Notes under the pieces: generated by a model
What the model was told of the DNA's origin: nothing
Databases searched by the model: none
The model's input: only the letters and a program-made list of their open reading frames with translations
Program-made: the position numbers and the translations under genes
Source: Norana najaformis
Lineage: Eukaryota; Annelida; Clitellata; Crassiclitellata; Hormogastridae
Reading direction: 5' to 3'
NCBI GenBank assembly: GCA_964023275.1
Contig: OZ029914.1
Span: 17,816,049 to 17,880,048, forward strand
Length of the DNA stretch: 64,000 nucleotides
In this document: piece by piece, positions 36,862 to 47,750 of the stretch
Numbering within the stretch: the first letter of the stretch is position 1
Layout: each line of letters begins with the position of its first letter

Positions 36862-38837
36862 TTAAGGAATTGCTATAGCTTGTGCAAAGAAAACTCCAGT
36901 TGGATTGACTGTCACTATGAGTTCGCTGCTTGGCTTAAACAGGCCGAGATATGTTCCGTCAAAGACTTCGGTAACATTGTATCCACTGACGCCGTTTAGG
37001 CCGAGATCAGACAAAACGACAGATACTTTTGTTGGCGTAGCTGTGCCCATGTTGACAAGAGCAAATGCATAACTTCCAGTTGGCAGAATAGGCTTTGTCC
37101 AAACTTCAACATTTCCAATCTGCATCAGATCACAAATTTAATGTTTTAGTTTGTGAATATTTCATATCTTAAATGTTTTATAATAACACAGACTTTTGTA
37201 CAGTAATAGCTGTATACAGAGAAATTTCGACTTTCGCTTTGAAAAAAATTATACATAACACTCCAGTAAAGCAGTGTACCTTGTTTGTGTGCAAAGATCT
37301 ATGGGAGGTACTGGATGGTATTGTACAACAAAAACCACCATGACAGATCACTCTTTAACACATTCTAACTGCAAAGGAAAGTTAATTCTGACCGACTACA
37401 TTTATATCTTGTTTCTCAGTCTCATAAAGCAAATCATTTCAGCATAACTAAATGTACTTTAAATTATTATTTTAATATTATATTAATATTGCAATTTGTT
37501 AAAACTAGCTTCTTGCAACAAAATTAAAAGAACGAGGCTACACGAATGTTCAATAGTTAATATAATTAATTACAACTACGTCGACAATAAACATCTGGTT
37601 ATGCATTGTCATAATGAGTGTGCATGAGCTACCTTGTTGATACGTTTGCCCTGAATTCCCAGAGGGTCTTGGTCAATGGCGATTGCGCGTTTGTTCAGCA
37701 GAACAGCTTTTGATTCTGGTCGTATGTTACGAAGATCGACAGACATCAGCAACGGAGCCGCAAGAATCGACCAGACTGCCATCTGGACTCTCTCCTGATC
37801 AAAGCTGAGGCCGAAATTGCCAATAACCAACTACACACAACAAGAACCACACATCCAAGGTCACTGAGAGGTCCTTGAAATGTTCAGAAGCATTTATTAC
37901 AGATATGACTGTAACTCTACCCTTGAAATGACATTCTCTGAAAAAATGAAATAAAAAATTTAAGATGTACAAAATACTATAATTGAGACTAAAATTCATT
38001 ATATTCACAGACCTCTTCTGGATCATTAAAGTAGCCAGGACCAGCCACGGAAGCAAAGTCTAATTCATTTTTGCCGTAGAATTCAATCACGCTTTTCACG
38101 CTGTCCCAGTTATCTTCAATATCATTAAAATTGCGAGCCAAGTTGCATGCCGCTGCTTGCGCCTTATAGTCTGGCTACAAAACCAAAACAGCGAGGGGCT
38201 TTAAAAGGTACCAAATCAAAAACGTCCATATACTGAAAACAAATGAAATAGAAACAAAGGAAATACATACAGCATCATTAATTGCCTTGCAGTATTGCAT
38301 TGTCATATTGCAAAATACTAAAAACATAATTTACTTTAGTGTCTCTGTCTATATAATTTCTGCAACGAAAGTTGTCTTCAGAGCAACACAAGTACTCATC
38401 TGTCAAATCAATAACCAGTTAGGTTAAGCAAAAGCTTTCTTTGCCTTGGCTTACATGAAATTCGTTATTGGTTGAAAACTATTCTGCTCCACCGTGTTGC
38501 TGTGTCTTTGAGGAATTTCATTTGAGCTACATAAATGCATGATTATGATCACGATTACAATTTGGAATAAAGTAATAATTTTCCGAAGTTGGCTGTTATT
38601 TTGTCATAAGTCAAGGAAAGTGTGATTTAGAAAGCAACATAATAAACAAGAAGAAGAAAATATTATTTACAGCAGCCATTAATCAATTTCTGTCAGCAGA
38701 ATACGATTTATGATCAAACCTTAAGACTCGCTCCCCGCTGAGCCAAAGCATATTCGCAGCTGAGAGCAATTGGACGTCCTGTCATGTTCAGAAAGAAAGC
38801 CATTGGAGGATAACCTTCAAGAAATAGCACAAGAGGC

Positions 38838-38893
<56 letters not shown>

Positions 38894-40551
38894 CACATGG
38901 ATCCAAATATAATCATTGTGGCAAAATGATCAACCCGTAAATTAAATCTAGCACAGATTGTCTGTCGGGGATATTAAAATACAGCAAAATAGACTTCAAA
39001 AAAATTTTCACAAGGCAAATGCTACACTAAGCAATATCAGTAGTTTCGTTACTGCAGTGGCAGTAATGAAATAATTTAATCCAAACGGAAGCTATACAAT
39101 TTAACTTAGGTGAACATTGAAGTCAGTCATTAAAACATTATGATGACAGGCCTTCATTTTGCCACACAATGAACCTCCTGTTACCATTTTGTTCGCATTC
39201 ATCGAAACTAAAAAAGAAACGGTTATATACACTAATTTTTTGCTGTTAAATATAGTTAAACATGAAAACAACAAGCAAAACCTTTGAAACTTCTTTTATC
39301 AAGATAGTAAAATATTTTACAAAAACAAAAGTTAAATAAATTTATTCTCAACGTACCATCTCTGAAGACATTTGGATCAATGTAACACACATCAAACTTC
39401 AGATAATCAATCTCCCAATCAGCAAACGTCTGAGCATCAAGCTGCAGGTAGAATAGACTGCCAGGAAAGCCCGCACATGTCTTTGTGCCAGTGTCTTCAT
39501 ATAAACCATATTTCAGATTTTTGCTATGAATCTGTTAAATAGCGAAGATCTTGAATAGCTTTTACCCTATACAAGGAATCTCTCCCAGTATCACAACTGA
39601 AACTCAGAAATGAATTATAGAGTATCAAGACGGAAAAGCAGAAATGCTAACTGTTCAATAAATTCAATGCACTGATGAGGAAAACAATTAAGCAGGGACT
39701 TTACCACATGAAGAGAAAAATGCATCACATGCTGAATAAATATTAATCTGCTCAAACTTACATAGTCTGCCAGGGCTTTTATACCGCTGGGAAACCTGTC
39801 TGGATCTGGTTGAAGTCTCCCTTTAGCATCTCTTGTCTTTGCTAACCAACAGTCGTCCATGATGACATAATTGTAACCAGCTTCTCGAAATCCATCACTA
39901 GCCATTCGATCAGCCATTACCTTAAAGAGCTTTTCACTGCAAGAAGTACAATAACTCAGTATTACTTCTTCTCAAGACCTATAAGTCTATTCCAATGAAA
40001 AGCTTCACTGTAAACAACTCTGTAAGTTTGATATATGGATACTTGCATATGTGGTTAAAAATAAATAAAAAAAAACATAAACTCGAATGGGAATTACCTC
40101 CAATATAGCTACCCTAATCGCGCAATTGGCAACAACATTCTGAATTTTTTAAACAACCATTTTCCATTATTATTTCTCAGCATCATGTAGAACGTCCCTA
40201 AAACAAACTAATACTATTTTACCATCAAGCTGCAGGTAGAATACATTGAGTGTCTTGATTTATTATTTTTTGGAAGTTTACTCTCATAATTAAACAACAT
40301 AAGAATCCCTTTTCCATGCAGCAGTTAAACCTATTATAGTTAAAACAAAGGAAGGATGGTTGTACTTTCAAGTTGTGTACAAACCTGATGCAATCATCTG
40401 GAAATGTAGCACAGTCTGTGTTGCATCGGAACCTTTCCCAGTGCAACCAACCCATTGGGGGAGTTCTGATTAGTCCATTATCTAAGGCTACAACAACTGA
40501 TGCCACCAGCGCCAGCAGAATTAGACCATAACACACGAAACCACTCATCAT
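36862..40551 (-). CDS. GLA: alpha-galactosidase-like (GH27), copy C, diverged active site, 409 aa
   Basis: Exons on the minus strand: 40551-40385, 39936-39762, 39531-39357, 38814-38720, 38174-38013, 37830-37633, 37119-36862; 1230 nt in frame with GT/AG. The signal peptide ([16 protein letters not shown]) and fold-defining segments are as in the other copies. Two changes stand out. The Gly after the nucleophile is Val (LKFDVC instead of LKFDGC, human G171 position). The Asp of NDPD that contacts substrate is Glu (NDPEE, human D266 position). The acid/base segment reads [11 protein letters not shown], keeping D231. The pocket motif is [10 protein letters not shown]. The frame is perfectly open, so it is not an ordinary pseudogene; it may have changed or reduced activity. 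Intron 3 holds a (CT)n tract close to the exon-4 acceptor. Confidence 0.92.
38838..38890. repeat. (GA)n microsatellite in intron 3 of copy C
   Basis: About 50 bases of uninterrupted AG/GA, read as CT on the coding strand, ending about 25 nt before the exon-4 acceptor. The other three copies lack it. Confidence 0.95.
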
Positions 40552-40619
40552 TACCCTATTCAAAAACAACATAAAGACTACATTGCATTTGTGACAGATC
40601 ACACATAGCACTTAACAAA

Positions 40620-41380
40620 GATTACAGATTTTGATGGAAAGAAATTCTGGTATTTTTGGGTGTTTTACAAGTACTATGACTCCTTATTTCTGGTTTCTCT
40701 GACCAGTCAGATTTCGACTATGTTTCTCCAAAGGCTTCTTATTTTTGGAGACTATAGGCAATGCTAGGCTAAGTATGGCCATGAACAGATGCAATTGCAG
40801 ACTAAATTAACCTTATCGCTTTTCAACCATGTTGTAACCACTATAGGTTTTTGTTCGATGATGTTGTTTGTTACGGGATTCAACTCCTACAGCTTTAAGT
40901 CACATTTCAATTAACAGAATCTACATAAACCGATAGAAGTTATCAGATTAGACTAGATGAGTTGTATTCATTTTGGATGTGCAGTCCGGCTCTGCTTCTC
41001 CATATATCTTGCTATTACTGACTGCTGATCTTTGGATGATGTAAGTCTTTAATATAATTGAAAGTCAAACATTTTCCTTCGACCTATCTTTAATGATGAC
41101 ATCTGTCATAGTTTTTTCCAACCGGTCACTGTCGGAAGGCGTGCTTCCTGCATAGCACATAGGCCTATACGTTGAATGATTTCCACGCTGTCTCCGAGAT
41201 GAACCACGCTACTGCACTTTACAGCATCGTTCCATGATGCTATAATTTTCTGAAAATCACATTACATACGCCAGTCTTTCATGCACGGGAATATTATCGG
41301 GAATATTTTCTTAAAGGTGGATTTTCCACCTTACTTGGATTCATCTGGGCCAATGTTTTCGCACGTTGTTGATTTTGCTT
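40620..41380. repeat. upstream duplicated block of copy C (with internal deletion)
   Basis: Aligns with the outer parts of 18530-20014 but lacks about 0.8 kb in the middle. The same deletion junction (TTTCTCCAAAGGCTTCT...TTTGGAGACTATAGGC) is present upstream of copy D at about 53155-53190, so it is a shared derived state. Confidence 0.75.
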
Positions 41381-42847
41381 TTTGTTATGTACCATAAACC
41401 TAGTATCGAAACAATTACTTTTAAATATACATACATACCGTGAAGGACGATCAGTCACACAAAAAATAATAAGTAAGCGCTATTCTAAAGAAAGCTGGAG
41501 CGTATAATGAAACCAGTAATCTCGACCCAGCCTAAATAAATAGACGCGGGGCGTAAACATCACGTGAGCGAAAGTCATATGACTGAAACACTCGAGTGAG
41601 CAAATCGAAGGAGCGTCCAAGAAACAGATATAGACACGAACATAGGTAGACAAATTTACAGACATGAATGTACACACACCTGCAGACAAGCGTAACCTTG
41701 CCTGGAGTATTTGCGTTTATGACATTTTAGCCAGGTAAATATAAAATGTTAATGGACATGCTTTTCTATAGCGACCGTATGGCCTCGACCTTGCTCATTT
41801 TTCAATGAATTTATGGGGTGAGATCCTTCATCACAGCGGCTCGTTTAAATAGACCGTTATTAAATAGACCGCTCTTAAATATCGCCACTATCGGTATGCG
41901 AACCGGCACCCACACGTTCAGAGGCTCGACGTACGCTTTAACCATTTTAACTTTAATGTAGCTAACCAGGTAACGAACGTTACACTGAAAATAGATTTAT
42001 GGGCTCCAATTCCTACAGCGTGTAGACCATGTTTAACCGTTCTTCTATTACCTCGACGGATAACACGTAGGCATACAGCAGACTGTCAGAATCACGGAAA
42101 CCTCCAGAGGTACCAAGCCCAAGGTGGTGATATCGTTAAGATTTGAAGTCAGAGAAGGTGTAAGTCTACGGCAAGCGAGCTATACGGCCAGCAGTGATGT
42201 GTTGCAAACAGCTAAATCATGTTAATTTCATCGAAAAAGAATGACCAGAATTTCATTAGTGGACTTACCGTAATAATAACATTTGAACTAAACTACCGGG
42301 ATATATAGTGACACCTGGAGTCAACGATCGTGCAGCAGCAGTTCAGGAAAGGACATCAATCAGATGGGACATCAGTCACAGCTGACAGAGCTGTTTTTCG
42401 TCCCCAACAGACTCTGGGTTAGATAGTGCGCAAAACTCCGTCAAGGTGTTTGGACCTTAGTCGAGCCAAAGCAGTTAAAAACGAAAAGACAATGTGTAGA
42501 CGCTACATGTCGGTGGGGCAGAAGGCGCCACCAGTAATCCAATGGACGATCGTTGCCAAATTTTGATGGGCCGAGATCTCTGCAACGGAATACTCTCCGG
42601 AGTCCCCGTTAAATTTCAGGTCAAACGGCTCACTGGTATCGGATTTACAGAGGATAAAGTCATTTTTCTATAGGCCTACTTAAGACATGTCGCCGTTAAC
42701 ACTTAAGCTAAACTATGTGACAGCCAGTGAAATATGACGAATGGCATTCAGCATGATGTTTAAGAATCTTGTGACCGTGTCAAGGACTGTTCAAGTCTAG
42801 CTAACACTGGACGATTGTCAATTAACTGCGGTATCTCAACAGCAGGC
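41380..42847. repeat. downstream-type duplicated block without a following gene
   Basis: Close paralogue of 53790-54945 (for example GACGCGGGGCGTAAACATCACGTGAGCG) and more distant from 26577-28080 and 35330-36840. In the other units such a block leads into exon 7 of a galactosidase; here it leads directly into a SINE and upstream-type sequence. Confidence 0.75.
41768..41985 (-). mobile_element. tRNA-derived SINE (family b)
   Basis: The minus strand reads from GTTAGCTACATT through a B-box-like GGTTCGCATACCGATAG to GGTGAAGGATCTC-type and GAGGCCATACGGTCG ends. It is shared at the same place with 54193-54428. Confidence 0.7.
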
Positions 42848-43085
42848 CTGGTTTGCCATATTGGTTAAAGCGTATAATCAAGGCGCCTCCCTGCGTGAAG
42901 ATACCGGTTTTCATTCCGATCGTAGTTATATTTCAGCGATTTGAATCTCGGGCTAGCAGAGTCCGAACACGGGAACCTTAAATAGTGTGGCGCCCAATCA
43001 GACGGGGTGCGGTGCATGGTGAAGGATCTCACCCGATAAATTCATTGAAAAATGATCAGGGTCGAGGCCATACGGTCGCTAGAGA
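42848..43085 (+). mobile_element. apparently chimeric SINE (family b) at the deletion scar
   Basis: The first half (TTTGCCATATTGGTTAAAGCG ... CGTAGTTATATTTCAGCGATTTGAATC) is closest to the truncated SINE at about 54945-55030. The second half (CTCGGGCTAGCAGAGTCCGA ... GAGGCCATACGGTCGCTAG) is closest to the SINE at 32063-32395. This is what recombination between two SINEs would leave. Confidence 0.6.
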
Positions 43086-43517
43086 AAAACATGTACATTT
43101 TCACTTTCATCTGCATTCAAGTGACACTGTCCATTGCCTTGTGCATCATGATAATGGCTTTAAAGAAATTGTTAGATCAGACTGAATGGACATGGGGTGA
43201 ACTTCGTCATTTGGTAGCAATGTGAATCCTCTTTGACATATGTTCCAGGCAGCACAGACGAGATGATGGGAGGTACAGTAGGTCTAAATGCAGCACATTC
43301 TACACTTTCCTGGTGGAAGAATACCTAGTTGGTTAGCACAACTGTGTTGCACAATCTTCTTTCAGCTGTCGTCATTCCTCATCTTAAATGCAAGCTGGAC
43401 CAAGATACCTGAATACATTGACAAATGCCAACCGCAAATGAGACTCTTTTAGCTGGTTCTAAAAGGCTTCCAGTGCAGATTTTCCAGCTACATGTATTCA
43501 AAAATCAATTACCTATG

Positions 43518-43756
43518 TGTCACGTTCCTCACCTCACGTGTCGTCGTCGTCAGCACGTGCGTCCCGTGGTGCCCTCTGGTGATCACGGAGGGTAGCTGGA
43601 GGTGCGCCATCGGCGGGAAATCCGGACACTCACCTGATGCGACAGATGCCAGACCGATACAGACCGAGAGAGGGACTGAGCCGTCGTCAGTCGATGTTAA
43701 GTCTCAGTTAAATAATAATAAAAGATTCTATTCGACTTCTACTCGGCATCGTGACA
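43518..43756. mobile_element. solo LTR, 239 bp
   Basis: Begins TGTCACGTTCC and ends CATCGTGACA, so it has TG...CA termini with a 7-bp inverted match. It is flanked by a perfect 5-bp duplication CTATG (43513-43517, 43757-43761). The empty paralogous site is near 33508. An AATAAA-type signal occurs about 45 bases before the end. No internal retroelement sequence remains. The superfamily cannot be assigned. Confidence 0.85.
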
Positions 43757-43972
43757 CTATGGATGAGATACAGATTCTTAACAAACTTTAACATCGTTTA
43801 GCCATAACAGCAACAACATCTAGAGGTTCTTAGAAGGTACTACACAAAAGTCCAGATACATCAATATCTACGTGATTACAAGGCTTGTCATGAGTCTGAG
43901 CAGTGATTTATAAAATTAGATTTTGCATGTAAATCTTGAAACAGATGCAAGTCGATTATAGAAGTTGATCCA

Positions 43973-46163
43973 TGTAGCGGTCTATAGTGTCATTTTAACT
44001 AATTCTCTTTATCTAGATAGATGACTCACTTATTCAAATAAGATGTCTAAGTGCGCTATGTAAATAACTGAGCCAGCCACGTGTTACAAACATTGATATT
44101 ATGCTGCAGTACACATTACTCAAGCATTTACCTTTATCATCAGTTTATAAACAGTGTGTGGCTCATGACATTATATGTCTATTTCAAATGTTTCATTAAA
44201 AAACAATTCATTAAAATTCGTCCAAACAGTTAATTTACATTCATATAATGAAACAATTTAACTATAAGGTATACCTTACTTAAAAGACCAGCGAATTATT
44301 TATGCTAAAATGAAGTAAAATTTAACCTCCCTTCCCCAAGAGGAGATTCTCCATTTCAGTTTCAACAGAAGAATGATTATGTTTCCACCTTTCACGCGGC
44401 AGTTCGATTTTCTCAGAGTACCTCAACGTAAAGAGGGCAAATGGCAATCCCTCATTACCACGTTGGATTAACACTTGTAGACAAGTAGTTATTCTGTTCT
44501 TTCGATGAATTGTTGATCGAAAGTTCCACAATTCGACGACCAAGCTCGATGATGAGTTAGTCCACAGTTTTGCGAACAAAGACCCTTTCAGACACGACGA
44601 TCTTAAGTTCCTTCAGTTCGTTATAACTCGCGACGAATCTGTATCGTCCGATTTCAGCATTAACCTCAACACACTTTTCTATCAGTAAGTCTTTAACATT
44701 GCTCTTTGCCGCTAAGACTTCACTTAAACTCGTCTTATACGGTGACTTAGTACAGTCAAATCGACCGAACAGACTCCAACTTTGAAAATAACAAGGCGTC
44801 CGAAACGACCATCGCGTCTGCTCCCTTTCGTAAGACTTGAATTTAAACTGTTTCACGCTTTAAAATTAGCAGAAAGATCGTATGCTGAATGAAGTAAGAA
44901 TTTTCAAATTCTTCACTGTCATTCTCGGCCTTGCAATAACAACGGTTAGAACGATCATTTGTCGAATTATGGATGCCTTTCAATTTCGCTTTGTCACAGT
45001 TAAAACTGGCCTCGTCGAACAACGGATTTCAATGGGCGTGCTTAGTCAATACACAGCAAATCCGTAGTAAAACCTACCTTAATATTCATAAATTAGCTAA
45101 ACTGGATGTAATGGAACCCAGAAGACGATGATGCGAAATAAGGCCATAAATAGAGGACATTATATAATATGATTAACAATTAATTATATAAACAATTAAT
45201 TAACTGTAGTATTGTAGAAATAGATTAGTCATAGATAAAGGGCAGAAACATTTAAGCATGACTGATTCAAAGAATAAAGGACGACAGACAGAACAGACAG
45301 ATGAAAGAAGGCAGACAAAGGCACACAGATACGAAGACATGGCAAAGCACGACTCCAAAGTGCAAAGGGTGCCAACGAGGGGACTGGAAGGAGTGCGATC
45401 TGCGAGACAGACAGCAAAGCACTGGAATGCGAGCCATGATGATACAGAGATGGAGGAAGAGGGAAAGAGGAATGCGATTCAAGTTCGCCGCCAGCAGACT
45501 ACCGGAAAGGAAGCCACGATAATGCGGCGAGGCAGCAAGGGGAAGAAAGAATACGATTGAAGTCTGCCGCCAGGAGCAGGAAGAAAGGTTTCAAAGGGAA
45601 TGGACAAGGGAGTCGGGGTTCAATCTGAGCGACTTTCAAAGAGGAATCATCTCTCGGCTGAAACAGGCTGCAACGCCCGACAAACAGACGAAAGGGGGTG
45701 CAGTAGAAATAAGTTAGCAGCAGGAAAGTGAAACTAGAGTATGTCTAAGAACATCGTGACTCCGTAAATAGGTTGTACATAGACTCGTTGTTAGAAATAA
45801 AAGCATCGTGTGAACAATCTTCGTTAACGAACCAAGACGCCGAAGAAAACCTCTAAGAGACGCCAGTAACACCGCTAGCCACCAACAAATGTTTTAGGCT
45901 GGCCACTAACAAGTGTTTTAGATTGACCGCCGTCTTTCTATACATTACGTCTCGTGGCAACAGTCATTAAAACATTACACTGGCCTTCTCTATTTAACTG
46001 TTTACTTATACTATTGCTGGCCGGCTTAAGATTACACTAAATCTAGTCATTCTGAACTAATTCCAAACAAATTATGACAACTAGTCAGTTTGCACTAAAT
46101 CTAGTCAAGTAAGTATGTACAAAATTACAACGCAAATGCGGATTAAAAGTATGGCGCGCTACA
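43973..46163. mobile_element. 2.19-kb TG...CA element of uncertain class
   Basis: Termini TGTAGCG and CGCTACA (7-bp inverted match) with a 5-bp duplication ATCCA (43968-43972, 46164-46168). The uninterrupted paralogue is at about 34309-34333. The two ends do not otherwise resemble each other, so it is not a short LTR pair. It could be one very long solo LTR or a DNA transposon. Inside: an AT-rich third; two overlapping minus-strand frames (44557-44856 and 44322-44579, 99 and 85 codons, offset frames) that I cannot identify; a purine-rich stretch (45250-45700); and AATAAA near 45800. Confidence 0.7.
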
Positions 46164-46927
46164 ATCCACACAGGCTGAAGGACGACACTGCAGGCAATTT
46201 CAGGGCCAAACAGAGATGAAATAACAACTGTCAAAGCCTTTACAGAATTTCCTAAGCTGAAGTATAGGTAGAAAAAGGCTACTTAATGATTTGGAGATAG
46301 CAGTGGTATGACAAATGAGGCCATGAACAGAAGCAACAGCAGAATACTAAATTAACTTTATCACCTTTTCATCCATGCTTTAAGCACTGTAGTGTTTAGT
46401 TAAAGGATTCTGCTCATTAAAGGATTCAATTCCTATAGCTTTAAATCACATTTCATTTTAGTGGAATCTAGGAAAATAACACTTCTTTGTCACGATAATG
46501 ATTTCACAGGGCTCAAGGCATCAATTAAAGCCTTCAGCATTAAGATAACGGCGTACAGAAGTCATCAGATTAGATAGCATCATTTGCATTCTACATTGGT
46601 GAGCAATATGGTTCTGCTTCTCCACATATCTTGTTATTACTGCTGATCTTTGGATGGTTTAAGTTTCCAACATTATCTTGAAAGTCCGACATTTCTGTCA
46701 TAGTTTTCTGCAACCGGTCAATGTCGGAAGGCTTGCTTCCTGCACAACATATACCCTGAATGATTTCCACGCTGTTTCCGAGATGATCCACCCCACTGCA
46801 TATTACAGCATCGTTCCATGTTGCTATAATTTTCTGTAAATCATTTCACACACTTCACTGCTTCGTGCACGGGAACATTTTCAGAAAAGTGGATATTCCT
46901 TCATACTTGGATTCACCTGGGAAATGG

Positions 46928-47105
46928 GTCTATCGGAAGCGCGCTTGGCTACTGATCGCACGGTTGCGGGTTCGGCTCCGTGTAACGACCCTGGGCAAGA
47001 TGTTTGAGCACACGTGCCTCTGTCAGTAAGCAGTATAATTTGATCCGGCGTAAGCTGGGAAGTAAACTTCAAGCCCTGCGATGCGCTGGCTTCGTGTCCA
47101 GGACC
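46928..47105 (+). mobile_element. tRNA-like SINE (family d), second copy
   Basis: Same head (GGTTGCGGGTTCGGCTCC) and body (GACCCTGGGCAAGATG, GGCGTAAGCTGG) as 35085-35275, at the paralogous place, so it was present before that duplication. Confidence 0.65.
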
Positions 47106-47129
47106 TAAGGATTCGTTCATGCTCAAGGG

Positions 47130-47240
47130 CCTGTCTGTATGTCTAATGTCTTATAAAACAATTTACCTTATTTTTATTTTGAATTAATTTTATTAATTTA
47201 TTATTATATTTATTTTATTTACATATTTAAAGTCACATTC
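47130..47240. other. AT-rich junction between duplicated blocks
   Basis: About 100 bases of TTATTTTATT-like sequence replace roughly 1 kb of the downstream block expected here; the block resumes near 47270. It looks like a rearrangement junction. Confidence 0.5.
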
Positions 47241-47740
47241 GTTTGGGAGGCGGGCCAGAAGCGGCCCTTGTTTGGGAGGTGGGCAGGGATTCTGCAACAG
47301 AACCCCCTAAATTTCAAATTAATTGGTGCCCGGGTGTCGGATGTACTAATGGCGCCGTTTCTTATACATTATGCACGTCGCCGTACACACACTACCTGAA
47401 CTACGTGAAAGTCAGTGAAATGTGACGAACAAGTAGTATCGTGTTTAAGAATCTTATAGCTCCAAGCACAGGTAACATAGCACGACTAACACCTGCGGTA
47501 TCGTGACACCTATCGACTGACCGAAACTGACGTCCATCCACACAGCCATGCCCAAAGGGCCAACAGCTACCGACAGCCGAGCAAACATTTGTGCAACACT
47601 ACACTCAAGATCACTTGTGTTAGTTTATCTACATACTATTGTCCTTCAGAAAATTCTTTAATAAAAAAGTGCACTTAAAAGAGCAAACTTTCAAATACAG
47701 AAACAGCATACTGAAAAAATGGAATGTTTCATGGTGTAAA
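47240..47740. repeat. partial downstream duplicated block of copy D
   Basis: Aligns with about 36400-36830 (CAAATTAATTGGTGCCCGGG, GAACTACGTGAAAGTCAGTG, CCAAGCACAG). TTTAAT at 47657-47662 (ATTAAA on the minus strand) is a candidate poly(A) signal. Confidence 0.75.
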
Positions 47741-47750
47741 TAACTCCAAC

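Larger units (their letters stand above)
43086..47140. repeat. upstream-type duplicated block of a missing galactosidase copy
   Basis: Paralogue of the block upstream of copy B, split by two insertions (43518-43756 and 43973-46163). It continues 46169-47140 with the same order of landmarks, including the SINE at 46928-47105. No galactosidase exon lies before it, unlike the other upstream blocks. Confidence 0.75.

Noticed and set aside
44322-44856. Host gene on the minus strand between C and D
   Set aside because: Two short offset frames, no recognised domain, and they lie inside a 2.19-kb insertion bounded by a 5-bp duplication.
45258-45560. 100-aa plus-strand frame (basic, Lys/Arg/Gln-rich)
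   Set aside because: Comes from a purine-rich low-complexity stretch inside the same insertion; three overlapping frames are open together, which points to composition.
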